Shown in pieces: positions 27,101 to 42,100 of a stretch of 64,000 nucleotides of DNA. The translations under genes and the position numbers were made by a program. Numbering within the stretch: position 1 is the first letter of the stretch; the number at the start of each line of letters is the position of its first letter. The stretch comes from Patagioenas fasciata. Lineage: Eukaryota; Chordata; Aves; Columbiformes; Columbidae. The notes under the pieces were generated by a model. It saw nothing but the letters and a program-made list of their open reading frames with translations, did no database searches and had not been told where the DNA came from. The stretch is from contig NC_092521.1 of the NCBI RefSeq assembly GCF_037038585.1, positions 149,820,605 to 149,884,604 of the forward strand. Direction: 5' to 3'.

Positions 27101-30100
27101 TTGGAATATTTAATATCTCCAAACATAGCTTTTTGGAAATCTGTAGCATGAGAAATATCAAACCACTGACACAGGGAAATACACTGAAAGGTGTTCATAT
27201 TTGTAAAAAAACCCAACAAAATTATTGTCATAATTCAATGCAAATGAATCTGGCGATCTCTTTTTCTCTGTTCTTACCATTTTTCTTCATGTTTTGCATA
27301 TATTCCAGCTTTGATTTTTCCAGTGATCTTAACCTAGATTAATAGAAATTCTTTCAAATAAGGTTCCTAGTAACTGGAAAAAAGAGACAATGGAGAGTTA
27401 AGTGCATTGATATCACAGCCATACTTAGATTGCAGTTTTGATTTATTAGATTTAGGAGAAGTAGAATTTCAATAGAAATATAATTTGGAAAACCATATAT
27501 TTTCATTTTCAGTCTTTTGAGGAAAATATAAATGTAAGTACTCACTGCAGATCTTTTTTGTGCGTATCTGGTTATTGCCTATGTAATTAATCTTAAAAAA
27601 ACAAACAAACAAACAACAACAAAACAAAGAAAAACCTTGATGTCAAAATACTGGCATGGTATGGAAAGTTAGACAAATTTATAACCCTTTTGGTTATTTT
27701 ATTTCTGTTTTTAAGGGAAGAAGGGGAGCAAAACTCTTTATCCTCTATTTTTGAGTTGGAAACCACCCCCTTGCTACAACCCAAAGCCCTCACTAAATTA
27801 GCTTGAGTACCCTGATTTATCTCTTCCATGTTACTGCCCTGCTGTCGTTACATCGAGATGGCTGTAATTCAGAATCACTTGGGGCAGCAGCAAGATTAGT
27901 GTGAGGTCATGGAAAGCCTACTATGCCTTGATGAGTGAGGGCAAGTGAAGGAAACTCATTATCCAGTTCATGCAGAGTTTAGCAATGCACGCAGTTTGTT
28001 ACTTCCCTTAGGCAAAAAACCCCAAAAAACCAAACCTAAACGAACCCAAATAAGTTTTCATTCCACTCACTGTTCGTGTATCAACATTTACATTTGAGGA
28101 GGAGATTCTTTGGGCATACAATAAATACTGATTCTGCTGATTTATGGAGAACAGTTACAGGGTCACATCCCAGATCAATGTTTTGTCAATTAAGCTTAAG
28201 CAAAATACAGTTTTACAGTGTGTTCTGACTGTGCCTGTGAATATGGGCTGTTTGTAAATAAATATGTTTTGAATAATAAAAACAAAGAAGTGTTTTTCTT
28301 TGCCAGGAGCATAATTACTTAACAGAAGTAACATATTTGCACAGCTGTATATTGGTGTAAACAACTATAGCTCTGCTGAGTCCAGCAAAACTTACAGTAA
28401 CTTGCATTAACTAGGGTTTTGACCATTTGTCTGTATTGTTTCCCTTCTATTCCCCCTAAATTATGTTTAATGCTTTGCTCATTAATTATGTTTAGTGTAC
28501 CTGCTTGTAGGCCTTGACTTAGAAGACTAGATTTTTGGCATTAAGGAATTATATCAGTACTGGTAAACTAAGGAAGGTCAGGGTGTTTGAGCACTGGAAG
28601 ATGACTGTGCTCTTTAATGATTAACATGCTCTCTGATGTGGTTTTAGCCAATGCCAACCATCAAACTACTTGGCAATGCCTGGACATGGTTTAGGGGTTA
28701 GTGCAAGGCAGGGACAGTTTCCAACAGTGTAGATGACGCCATGGTGCTTTGAGGGAAGAGGAGTTTAGGTGGATGGGCATGGCATGCTGGGTCACTGTCC
28801 TTCACGGCCACGGAGTGGGCCTGGGTCCGTTTTACTTCCTGTGGAGCCGTTGCAGATATTTCTCTGTTCCCATACTGTGGTGTTTTAGAGCTATTTCTCT
28901 GTTGCCGTACTGTGGTGTTTTAGAGCAGACTTCTGAAGGTGTTTGGGCACCTTACAGGATGCACAAAAGCACTCACATAGTTTTTTGTTTCTTTGGACTT
29001 GATCCAAAAGGGATGTGGGGTTTGTATTGTTGAAGTTTTGGGTACCTTGACAGTAGGAATCTGTCAGTGTGAAATGCCTAGGCCCTCTATGCATGGCAGG
29101 GGAGAATCAAGCATCTTGGAATGAGATTAAAGCCAGCTGCCACACAGAGAATGAGCCCTAGAGCTTGGGATGATCTGTCAGCTGCCAGGCTGGAGAACAT
29201 ACTCCAGACACATGGATGTAGCAGTAGATTACTTGTGTCTCGTTGAATCTTGCACCCGTTGCCGCACAGTGGCTTCATGAAGCAGAGAAACTGGCTTTCT
29301 CCCAATACAGTTGTCTCTGTCTGGAGTGCTTTAACTGGGCTCTGGATTCTGACACTGTAAGACAGGGGAAGAAGTTTAATCTTTAGCTTCCACATCCCAA
29401 TCATATTTATGAAACTGCAGGAGCAGACTAAAATGTGACTTTTTGGGGGAAGACTTTAACTATTCTTTTAGAAGAAGCTACAACCACCGCTACAGTTTAC
29501 ATGGAAGCCTATGATGTGTGCAGCACTGCACACTGTGCAGTCTATGTGCACTGTGTGCAGCCTATGATGTGTTGGGTCCAGCACTGAGAGAGATGGGTAG
29601 AACTGAGACAAGTACTTCGATTTTGTTTGAACTTACGATAGAGGTGCCAAGGTGCTTAGTCCTGTAGAAAGGGAGCTGTTTCTGGACACAAGCAGGAATA
29701 GAAGTGCAGGCTGCCCAGTCAAAACTGAGGGTCATTCAGTGTTGGGTGTTTGCTGAGATGGGTTTTCAGGATCCTAGCTGTGGGCCTAGGCAGCATTTAG
29801 GCATTTCAGGATTCAGATCCTAAACCCTCTAGTTGGATCTAATTATCTGTGTCTCAGTTTCCTGTTTGTAAATGTAAACAATGTTTTATCACAGAGATGT
29901 TGTGAGGGTATATACCTTAGAAATTGTGAAACCTTGCAAGTGTCACGGATGGGTAGAATTATTTTAGGAACTTGCACTGCGTAACCTGTGTAATCTGGTT
30001 AAATATGTTAAGAGCTATAGTTTTTGCAGCTCTTATCATTCACTACTCACTTAAACAAACAAACTTATCTAGATTATTATCTTTTCCCCATATCCTCTTA

Positions 30101-33100
30101 GCCTTCTCATTTTTTCTGTTTGTTTATGCACTTAGCAAATTTTAGATCATAAGCTGTCTCAAAGAAGGACTGTTCGTTCATTGTTTGTGTGATGTCTGGT
30201 GGTCCTGATTTGGATCTGTATGAGATATTGCTGCTACTAAAACAGTCTAAAAGTCTAATTTATGCATGTCTGTACTGTATTATACTTTGAACTACTTAAT
30301 GTCAATAATTCTTTTTTTTTTTTAAACCTCTTTCTCCTCTTCCCCTTGTTTGTATAGCGTTTCTACAAGAAAGCAGCTGCATTTGTGTTAAGAGCGGTTG
30401 GTAAACATTCTCCACAGCTTGCTCAGGCAATAGTTCAGTGTGGAGCACTTGAAATGCTTGTGATTTGCTTGGAAGATTTTGACCCCGGAGTCAAAGAAGC
30501 TGCGTCTTGGGCACTTGGGTATATTGCCCGGCACAATTCAGGTAACAGGTTTCACATGTGTTAACTCTCACATATCATTAAGCTGAAAGATATAATAAAT
30601 GGCATTTTTGTAATATTAATAAATATAACTAGATACTTTTTCTTCTCTACTGCTATAAAATTTTAAATTTGGAATAAAAACCTGCTCTAACTATACCAGT
30701 CTTACAATGCTGTACCTTTAGTGGGAAACTGACATATCTGACACCAGCACTATCCAGTTATGAGAGATGTTCTATGAGGAGATGCACTGGGCCTGTGGCC
30801 AGGAAATGACACTCTACTTTATTCTGCTTCATGAAGAAATGTCAGAATCTTTATGTATTGTATTAACTCTTACTGTGGAACAAAGTTTATTTTGCTCGGC
30901 ATTAGTTGTTGTTTTATACATACAGTAAAATGAAGAAGTCTAGAGAGAACCAGGTTTCATGCGGCTGACAGCAGTGCCTCTAGGATAAATGCGGCAGATG
31001 CATTGCACTGGCTATGTTATCATTACCCAGTAGACCCCACTCTTGTCCGAGAGTCAGGAATAGATCCTAGGAATCTGATATCGAGCAGTTCACTGCTGTC
31101 TCACAAGCAGTTGTATAACTCACTGGCAGTGTCATGTTCCTATTTAAAAGCTGATCCATGTGTCTAGTAATTCTTTTACCAGCTATTTATATAGTTCAAG
31201 TAAAAGCTTAGAGCTGTGAATCAAGTGAAGGAAGAAAGTGCCGGATGGAAAGGATGGGAGAAATGGCTTGCATTCATATTGTTTAAAGTTCAGATTTTTC
31301 TAGGATCACAAGATTAACTCATTTATGTTAGTTTTGGCTCTAAAATGTACATAGAATGAATTTGGAAGTGATTTTCTTCTTTTTTTTAATGAACACGGAG
31401 CGCTGGACTGCAGAAATCATGGGAGATTTCCCTTCTCGCTTAGGGAGAGGCTTAACTCACTGCGGCAGACTCCAAAGTTGTCAGCACCTTCCTAACAGAC
31501 TGCTTTTTCTGGGGAACAAATTAATTCTTGGGGCACCTCTATGGGCTAAAGATCTTTTATCTTCTGGTCATTGGGTCTGAATCGCACCCTTGGTGGAAAA
31601 TAATTGTTACTTCCATCTGAAAGGTATTTGTTTAACTGTCATTTGAAAGTGTTGCTTTGTATAAATGTGTGTAGTGTAAGTGTGTGTCTGTGTTACTCTT
31701 AACATAAACATTTCTGTAGTTTTGTTATGTCAGTAAATCAATATTGACTCACCTCAGTTGCCCTTCATGCTATTCATTGCATGAATGCTGGCTGATCTTT
31801 AGGGTGATCCAGTTCACTCTGTGATGGCATTGTCTACAAAGATGGAGATGATGTGGGGGTATTGAAGAAAAACTCTTTGTATAAATTTTTATTCCACAAT
31901 TAAGAATTATTTATTTGAACAGCGTTTTCAGAAATCAGGCTGGAATTGCAAGTGCTACCAAGCTGCAAGCATCAGGACATAGACAGATCACTAGATGTAA
32001 TAGGTTATATATATTAAAAAAAAAAAAAAAAACATACAAAAAACCCAAACAAAAACAAAAAAAAATCCAAATAAAAGAACCCCAGACCCAAAATAAAAAA
32101 AAAAAATAATAAAAAACTACAACAAAACAAAACAAAAAAACAACTGAAAAAAAATTGTTCTTCCCCTACCCAGCTATGGCCAATTTGGGGGATTTACCTT
32201 CCTCTGTAACACAGTCACAGGAAGTCTCTAAAATAATTACTGAAAGTAGAGGAGTTATACTGAAGAAAGATCACTCTGTGCATGGTATGTTTCTTACACT
32301 CCTACAAGCATGCCTTTGCAACAGGATATTGTTGGAGATGGGATACCAAGATAGATGGACCTGTTCTTATCACCATCATCATTGCAGTTTACTGTTCAAG
32401 AAAGTCTGGATTAGACTCACATGCTTGTGTTGATAAAATTTGGCAGTTATGATTTTTTTTCATTGACTGTCTGTAGATACATATTGCAGCTTAAACTGTA
32501 AAAATAGACTTGGGTGTGAAATGGTTTTCCCCACCCACAAAGGGTTTTTCAGTTTCAAAAATTGTTTCGTTTCCAAACTGGGACAACATTAAGTCAAGAT
32601 TTTTATTTTTTTTCTCTCCTGAAAAGGTTGGAGGCCAGGGAGGCTTATTTGCCCCCAGCAAGAATAGTTCAATAATTAGGGCATATGTCTGGGATGCATG
32701 TGGGAGACAGATTAAAGCCCTGATCTGTCTTAGGCAGGATATGAACCTCTGTTCCCCTGAACGCAAGCAAAGGCTCCCAGCATTAGGCGATAACTGCTTG
32801 TAATGGGGGGGTCTCTGCTTTTAATCAGAAATTCCATCCATGACCTGGTGAAACTGCTGTCTAGGAACTGTGGTGTATGTTTCCATGAAAAGACTTCAAT
32901 TTTGAGAAATCAAGACCCCTTTTTTTTTTTCTTTTTTTTTTTTTTCCCCTTGATTAACACATTTTCTGGCTAGCAAGTTCCCTGCTGTTTTCATACAACA
33001 GTCTCTTAAAGTGCAGTTCTTCTGTGAACAGATGTTTCCAGAAGGCCTGTGAGATTTTAGGTCAATACAGATGTCTCATGAGATTTCAAGACACTAGAAA

Positions 33101-36100
33101 TCTTGTGAGGTCAGATTCCAAAATTTAGGAACAGCTCCTGCAGTTCTGCTCTTTCTTGAAGATTCCTTTGAGCTGGATTTCAGAAACTGATCTTCCTCCA
33201 AAGTACGCAGATATGTGTGCTGTGATTTTACCATTCATTATTTCTACTGTATTATTTCTATTTATGTTTGAAAAGACAATTAAAAAAACATCAAGGCCAT
33301 TAAGGGTATTTTGTAAATTTTTACTTATACTGTAATCAGTTTCTTTTAAAATGTGAAGTTCTTATTTTTGAGACATGCAGATAACTTAGCTTTCCACTTG
33401 CTTTGCCTACATAGAAGGTGTAATTTATTAATCATCTCATACCTGCTTCAGCATATTGTACATTGGTAGGAAAACAAAAATAAACAACACAATTTACGCT
33501 CAAGAATATTGCTGAGAGTGAAGTTATGCTCATTTTCTGTCATACAGTGGTCCTCTAATGCTCGCAGGATAGCTCGTCTTGGAAGGACCTTGGAAGGTCT
33601 CTGGTCGAGCTTCCTGCTCAAAGCAGGGTCAGCTGCAAGGTTAGACCAGGTTGCTTAGATCTTCAGTGATTTGAGCCTAGTGGTAACTTTTTCTTATTCC
33701 AGGATCTAAGCTTGCCCCATAATTAATGACCTCCAGCTGACGAAAGCTTTTCCTACTGGTTTCAGTGGAACTTTAGCACTGTGGTTGTAGCGGTCTGCAC
33801 AACCTGTGATTTTGGGAGTGCAGCATTGGGACTACTTGTGGGGACTAGAGCCTTCCTATGTGGCCATTACATGATCATGCTGTCCTCAGAAAAATACAGT
33901 GTTGGTGGTTGTTTTGGTCAAAACCTGTTATTTCCTGTGGATACACCTGCCACCACAGCTGAGGCTGTTTGAGAGCCCTGGTAGTCTGGACTGAAACTTG
34001 CATTTGCTTCCAAGCAAAGAAGGTTTTGCTGCTGCCTTCCACTATGTGAATATGGCATTTGTTCCCAAGTGATTTTTGTTCTCTGCAGACTACCTATACA
34101 TGTGCTTCCTCAACTTTGACTTTTCTCCCTAATTGTGTTTTTGCTTGCTTGCTTGCTTTCTTGGTTGGTTTTTAATTCACACTGTTATTGCCAATATTGC
34201 AAATATCTTAATGTTAACTGTAGGCTACGTTAGTTCAATCCCGTAAGACTTCCCATTGGTTTCAGTGGGTTTGTGGTCAGGATCTCTTTGTTCACTTTCC
34301 ACTCTTCCTGGTCACATAAGCTCATGATTAGTCCCTGATGAGTACTTTGTATTGAGACAAATCACTACAACTCTAGTACAAGTACTAGTTGAACTGGTGA
34401 CATCTTAAACTCCGAAGTCTGTCTTTTATCAGGCTTTCTTCTACCTCCAAGTCAGTCTGTCTTCCTCTCTGCAGTATCTCCATCTACTAAAATCTTCTTC
34501 ATATTGTTCTGGACAAAAGCAACTAATTTATGGTGGGTTTTGAGTCCAAGTTGTCTTGTCTCTGAGAATATGTAGAATAACATTTCCTACTTTTCCTCAT
34601 GTGGGGAGAAGTCTTTATTATGATGTGGTTGGGCAGGTTCCTTGGTCTGTACCCCAAACTGAAGTTCCAGCCCAGGGTTTTCATAGCTTTCTGTGGACGT
34701 AAATGAGGTTCATAAAGTATTTTTTTTTCTCCACTTTCTCCTCTTCAGCTGTTGGTCTTTGTCTTTCTTGACAACTGTATTTTTTCTTTTAACTCTTTCT
34801 CAGCCTTCACTTTTTTCACTTCTGTGTTTTGTAAGTGGATAGAAAAATGTCATTAGTTCTCTGGTGTATAGTCTGAATTAAAGATGTTCTACCAAGTGAG
34901 AAGGTTAATTGAGCCTCTTTTTGAGGAAAAAGAATTGCAATTATTGTAGAATCACTAATACTTAGTATCACAATTTTGGGCTGAGTTTGCAATGGACTGT
35001 AATGGGAAGATCTATATTTTCTTTTGTCCTTTCCTCAGCTTTCCTGCTTTTCTGACAGTCTGTTTACTTCTTGATTGTCTTTTGACACATGGTCCAGCCC
35101 TCCATGTGGTAAGTTATTAGCCATATAAACCACTGAAAGAGAAAACATTTAATTAACCATGGCCAACACTAACCATCAGTATTTAAATGATATCAGACTT
35201 CTAACAGCGAGAGCCAATCTAAATTGAATCAGATTTAGTTTGCTCTTTTAGAATAGCTTTTCATGGTTACTGTTGGACGCTTGGATGTAGCTGTGACCTT
35301 AAAGTATTGCTCCTTCTCTCCCTACTTGGAGTTCATGATTTCAGCTCATAAAGCATCACAGAAACCCATTCTTGTAGCACTGTCCTGTTCCCCTTGACAT
35401 GATTTTCTTGATGTTAGCATCTCCTTGGCAGACTGTAGGCAATTGAATTGGTTGCTCTGAAGTTGCTTCTGAGGCACACTCAGATGGATTCACCTGGACT
35501 GTTGGTCTGTAGTTTGTGATGTGTTCCACTTGGTCAGTGTACAGCATCAAAATATAATTTGAAGAAATCAAGTATGGCTTTTTTCCATGAAAAGTTGTAT
35601 GTAGCTTATACCACTTACATTGATTAGCTAGTTTTCAGATACATTTTGTTTCAAATTTGTAAAATTGCAGACATAGCATTTGGCAGTATTTCAATATTTT
35701 GTTGAAATATTATGATTTGTGTGTATTTGGAGGGTTCACACTGCATTTTCAGTCAGATAGTTATTTGAAAAACAAACCTTGAAGGATTGATTTTTGTATT
35801 AGCTTAAACATTTAGTTATTTATTCTAATTTTGTAAGGTAATATTTAGACTTTGTTTAAAATATATCATAAAATAACATACAGTGTAAATATTTGACTTA
35901 TCACATATATTGGAGTGTGTGGCTATAATTGAAAACAAATTTGGTCAGGAGCATTATTTGGATATTAACAACATAATGATGACATGACTTACAGATTTCA
36001 TGAAAAACTGTATTAGTCTATGTATATTTAATGAAGTATGCTATATTTTTCTTAGTATGAAAATCTATTTATGGATGGACTATAAATTAAAAGCTAAGTT

Positions 36101-39100
36101 AGAGTCTTGAAATACAACAGCCATATGTTGCCATGGTACTGTAAGTCAAGATAAATGTTAAAGATAATAGTGGATATGCATAATAAGGTGTAGCAAAACT
36201 GAACTAAGAACCTGATAGATTACTGAATCCTCCATGATTTTTACCACTTTTTCAACAGTATTTTAAAATAGCACATCTTGGTTATGGTATAAATTTTGCT
36301 TCTGAAATCCAGTAATTCTTATTTTAGGACTGTGATTAATGCTGCATCCACAGAGAGAGCTAATGAATTTCTAATAGAGTAATTCTGTCCATGTCAGCTA
36401 ATCATATGCTCTGGTTTTTTTGGTTTTACATTTTTTTTAATTTAAGGTGCAGTTAGTTCAGAATTTTGTACTAATCTTAGGCACACAATATCCCACTGAT
36501 GATATTTCTCATTTGCGTAATTGTGTATGATAACGTTTTCATGTCATTAAAGTATAAATTCTGTCTTGTCCCATGTATAGTAGCAAAACCTAGTTTTGAT
36601 CAGCAAGTTCCATTTTTCCAGTCTTTTATGTAAGATAAATCTTTAATGTATGTTTTTTGTATTTCTGTTTTTTGGCATTCGATCTATGCTAATATCTGCT
36701 TATCATTTAAAGAGGGTAAAATGCTCTCTAATTAGGTGGTTGGTAAAATTTCGGTACTTTGGCTTTCTGTGTTGTTGTTAGCCATGCATAAAATGCTTTC
36801 CTATTGATCAGCGTAGAATAGCCAGGGTTTAAACAGCTGACATCTGCTTACTTTAAAAAAAGAAAAAGAAAACAGAATAACAAACCATTTCAGCCTAATC
36901 TACCTCAAATGTGTGCATGTAAATGGGGGTCCATCTATTGACCTGCATTCTTTTCAGTTGTGGATTGGTCCACACGGTTTATGAAACCAGGAGGGCTGAT
37001 TTGAAATGCAGATGTCGAGACAGTGAACTGCACCCTCCCCTTTTTCCTTTGCTGTATCTGTCAGGGTGAAAAATGGCTTGCACAAGGGTCAGTCACCCAT
37101 ACTCACTTAATTACTTTCCTTGGACCTACAGAACTGTCACAAGCTGTGGTGGATGCAGGAGCTGTTCCTCTTGTAGTGCTCTGTATCCAGGAGCCAGAAA
37201 TTGCTTTGAAAAGGATTGCTGCTTCAACTCTCAGTGATATTTCAAAGCATTCTCCAGAGTTAGCGCAGACAGTAGTGGATGCAGGAGCTATCGCTCACTT
37301 AGCTCAGATGATCCTGAACCCTGATGCTAAACTGAAGGTACATTTAAAAATTATTTTTTTAAAAATCTCCTTTATACCAGTCATTACTTGATATTGAATC
37401 AAAGACACTGATGTGCATTTTTATTTAGGAAGCTCTTGTTTTGGGCGTTAACAAAATGTAACTATATAGTTAGTGACAAAGAGTTCTGAACATATTCACA
37501 GATTTAACTACTGGATAAAAACTGCCACTCTGTGAGGAACAGCTAAACCAATCTTTAAAGTGAATAGTATGAATTTTTTTTTTTAGAATTGTATAGTATA
37601 TGAAGAATTCAACAGATATTTTTCATAGATAAAATTTGCACAATTCAGTTGCAAGAAAGGTTTTACATACTTAAGTTTATACTATGAACCAGTTAATGTT
37701 AAATGTGTATTGTATTGTAGAATGTACTGTCTGATATGAATAGGCGTTGTTGAAGGTTTAATCACTAGAGTTTAATTGACAAAAAAAATTGATTCTTAAT
37801 ATAACTTTTCTGTCTAACAGAAGATAACGTAAAAATGCCGCTTCAAACAAATAGATAAAAATGCTTTAATGTAAGGTCTGACTGACGCAACTTATGCAAA
37901 TAAAGATATTTGCTATAGATTTCACTACATTTTAGTTTTAGATGGTATATATACGTATTTATTTTTTGATACATAGCAAGCTTGAATGGGATAAAACAAA
38001 GGACAAACTTTTATTCAGGAACCAGTGAATGTTCTGTGCCATTATACTCGTGCATGAATTGACTCAGTGAATTGTAAAATAGCTGTAATTGTTTTCATTA
38101 TCCTGCTTTGTTTTCCTTGATGCAATAGATTTTTGTGTGCAGGAGGAGTGTGTGTTGTGGGATGTTTGTATACTATTGATTTTATAACAATTTTTATTTA
38201 CTAGCGTCAGGTGCTGTCAGCTCTAAGCCAAATAGCAAAGCATTCAGTGGATCTTGCAGAGTTGGTGGTTGAAGCAGAAATTTTCCCGGTTGTGTTCACA
38301 TGCCTGAAGGACTCAGATGAATATGTCAAGAAAAATGGTGCAACTTTAATTAGAGAGATAGCAAAGCATACGCCTGAGGTAAAACCTTGAAAATGCAAAT
38401 ACAAGGTCATATCATTAGATTTTACACTTTAAATAAAATACAGGATTATTCTGTCATTTGCTTTTCGAAAGAGAGGGCAAATAGCTGTTTGGCATGTTCA
38501 TTGGAAAAATATGGAAATGCTTGCTGATATTATGAGATGTGTATTGATATGAATTGTGTTAGGGAACTGGGAATCACATAATGTATACCTAGCTACTTCA
38601 TTCCATAAAATATCTGCACAGAAATTTTAGGCTGACAGTATTGTCAGCCCTAGATATTAAAAATATCATGAGAAAAGCCTCACAGAAGTCATGATACCAG
38701 CTAATAAATGACAAGATCATCCTATAACAATAGTAGATGATGTGTGCCTTTTAAAGAAGTCTTCAGGTGTACTAGGATCACATCTTAATTATTTTTCCAA
38801 TGACAATGAAGGTCAAAAATTCTTACTTATTGTTAAACTGATGATAGTTTCTTTTATTAGCTTGAGTTTGTAATTTTAGCCTCAGCATTTGCAGTGTTTT
38901 TGCCAGTAATTGATACAGGAAGGTGGGAGTGTTTGGCAGAGTCAATTCAATAAATAAACAGTTACAGTTATTTGTTTTTTCTATGTTAATCTGTCATACC
39001 ATAGAGCTAATTAAAAAGCTTTAAATATGACTCTGGAATGAAATACAAGCAATTTATTTGTGGAACACACTAATGCTGAGCACAGCCATTTCAAAATCAT

Positions 39101-42100
39101 GATGCTGGCTTAACAGTTAAGAAGCGTTTAAACATGAATATTGTGCTGTTTCTCCAGCCTGCTAGTCTTTAAGCTGCTGGTGATTAAAGGCTGCAGTCTT
39201 GTTACATCTCCTGCGTTTTCTCTGCACCTTGTGAGCAACGCATCTTTACTTTCTCAAATAAGTGAAGAAGTTATCTTTATCGAAGGGGGGCACTAGAGTT
39301 GGAAGCCCGTGGCCAAACTCAAGGCTGCAGGTGAAGGAACCTCCATGTAGGGGGATGCAGCTCTCCAAAGGAGCTGTAGGAAGCATCTCAGTGACTCCCA
39401 GGGAGAAGTCACCATCCACATTCACCTTGAGAGTGACAGTGATGTCTCTCCATCTCTGAGCAAAACAGGTTGCAGCAGAGACAGACTGGCAAACGATATT
39501 TCTAGAGGAGCTGGCTGTGTCAGCCATGTAAGCATTGTGGCTTTTGGATCTCAGCTCTCTGTCTGCGTATGCAGTAAAATTCATGTGAAGGTCAAGATCT
39601 GGGGGACTTGCAGCAGGGGGACCTGAGGGTCACAGCACCAGGGAGAGTGTTTGTGCAGGAGCTCCATGTACATGGCTGTGCCCACATGTAGGACTTGCTC
39701 ATCACTGGCTGCAATTCACAATCAGGTGAGCGGTTTTTCCGAAGTGATAACTTTAAATTTCATCTAGCTGGTTTTTGAAAAAAAAAAACAAAAAACAAAC
39801 AGTGGCCTTTTAAAGGCTCAAATGCAATGCTGTATTTTCTGTTTTTATAAATCAACTGGATTGGAAATCCACATGCCTCAGTTTTGTTCATTTAATTTTG
39901 ACTTTTAAGAACATGTTTCTTTTGCTTTGGAATCTCTGGGAAAAATGTGATATACCTAACAATATAGAAGAAAATAATCATGATATGAAATTATTTTCAT
40001 TTCTGTGCATTGTTGATGTTATATATACACTACTGCTGTCCCTCAAGTGATGTGAGAAGTGAATACCTTTTGGAAAGAAACATTGCATAGCTTGATGCAC
40101 ACAGCAAGCATCATAGACTGTGGACATGTTTACAGTTTATAAGCAAGGCTATATAATTTGGCATTCTGGGGCAAACTCCATTGCCCATCCAGTGTGTTCC
40201 CTGGGCACCTCCCTGAGAATACCCTAAAACAGCAGAATGGTGGAGTCCAAGTCAGTTTTGCACATCCATGACATTTGTCTTTTAGTTCATGCCTCAGTAG
40301 GGGGTCCACAAAGGCTTTCATGCCACAGAGAATGCAGGTGTGAGGAGGAGTGGGCCTTTCCCTCTGTTCCCTGCACAGAATTTACAATGTTGGCTTGGGA
40401 ATGAGCGGACACTAGTATGAAAGAATATATGGCTCAGCGGGTGCATCTTCAAGGACATTCAGGTATTAGGGTGTCATTTGGATGATTCTTTAGTGTATAT
40501 TAATGAAGATGAGAATTCGTCATTGCATGCTGCACAGCACCAAGAATTCAGAGTACTGATTTCCTTACCATAAAGTCAATCAAAACCAGAGTAGCAAAGC
40601 AGCTTCATTCCTGAGAACTTCATGTTAATGCCCAACAGTCTGTATGATACATCACTCTTAAGCCACCTTTGTTTTGTAAATCAGGAGCAATACATTTAAA
40701 GACTTTTATAATGTAGTGCTTTATGCCTGTTGATACTTCACAGCATCTAATCTCTTCCCTTTATCTTTTCAGCTTTCACAGCTTATAGTAAATACAGGTG
40801 GTGTTGCTGCTGTGATTGATTGTATTGGCAGCTGCAGAGGGACTGTCAGGCTGCCTGGCATCATGATGCTCGGCTATGTAGCAGCTCATTCGGAGAATCT
40901 GTCAATGGCAGTGATTGTCTCCAAGGTTAGCTATCACTTTGTCATCTTCCTATAATTCTTCAGTGGCATTCTGAGAAAGAGATACAAATTAACATAGGCA
41001 GAGAATATATTTTGTGGCAGAATTGTATGCTTGCTGTTGACAAATGCACTTTCTCCTAATATTGCAGCTTGCTGTGGCTGAAATTATGTGGTAACCTGAT
41101 CAAATTGTGTCTTTGTGAAGTTGAGCCTTTTATAAAATGTCCTGGATTAGTTTGTGAACACCCATTTGCATTACAGTACATTATTTTTCTGTGTTGCAAT
41201 TGAACTGGTACAAAAAAATAAGTCAATTATTTTCTGTGGTCTGTTTCCTCTTAAAATGAATATTTGTGGCTACATCAAAACCCTTTTTGAAACAAGAACG
41301 TTTAATGGCACGTTCTTCATTACACTAGCGTGACTCTGCTAGTACCACTAGAGTAGCCTTGCAAGAGAATTCTTCAGACTTGAAAAGTCCTCTGTTTCTA
41401 ATATAGTGTGGTTCGATTGAGTTGTTCAAGTGACATTTCAAGTGAGATAAGCTGTACATTTTCAGGTTTAAATAAATTCTGCTGGGCAATGATACAGAAG
41501 GGAGACAATTCGCAGTATTTGCAATAGGTGAAATTAGTGCCTGACATAATATTCTGATGTGAATAATGCTAACTAATGACAGGAGGAAGGAAGTAATTTC
41601 ACTGAGCATTGTTGGCCCATTTTCACACTATGTCAGTCATTTGAAATATACTGTATGACTGGAAACAATAAAAACAGAGGAACAGAAATGTCCTCTAGTA
41701 GGAATGCAAGTTAAAAAATGGAAATTGCTGCAACATAACATCAATAAGTATGCAGGGAAGGTAAGAGAGATAAAAAATAATGCTCTTCTGCATTTGAAAA
41801 CTGAAGAAATAGACACTTTTTCCTTGCTCTCTCTGGAGACCCTCCTTCTCTGGATGTGTCTCTATCTTTCCACAGTCAGGATGCCCAGAGCAAATGTGCT
41901 CCTGCTGTTGAGTGCTCGACATTCAGTGGGATGAATCCAGGATTAATTTCATGAGGAGGCACCTGAGTGGTATATTTTTGAAGAGTAATAATGGTTGCTA
42001 CCATAACTGAATGGGAGTGCAATGAGAGATTTTGTAGGCATCTGTGCAAACTGTCATGAAATGAAATATTTTAATGAATGATCCACAAAAGAAACCCAAA

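Larger units (their letters stand above)
26704..30357 (+). other. SPAG6 intron 3
   Basis: No exon-like frame is seen. It holds a 35-bp tandem duplication (28858-28927), a CA/GT-like GTGCAGCC cluster near 29515-29570 and a MIR-like remnant (29840-29970). Confidence 0.65.
30542..37131 (+). other. SPAG6 intron 4 (6.6 kb)
   Basis: No exon-like frame is seen. It contains decayed interspersed repeats (30960-31110, 32640-32800, 33550-33690) and an A-rich block at 32014-32153. The rest is AT-rich unique-looking DNA. Confidence 0.65.
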
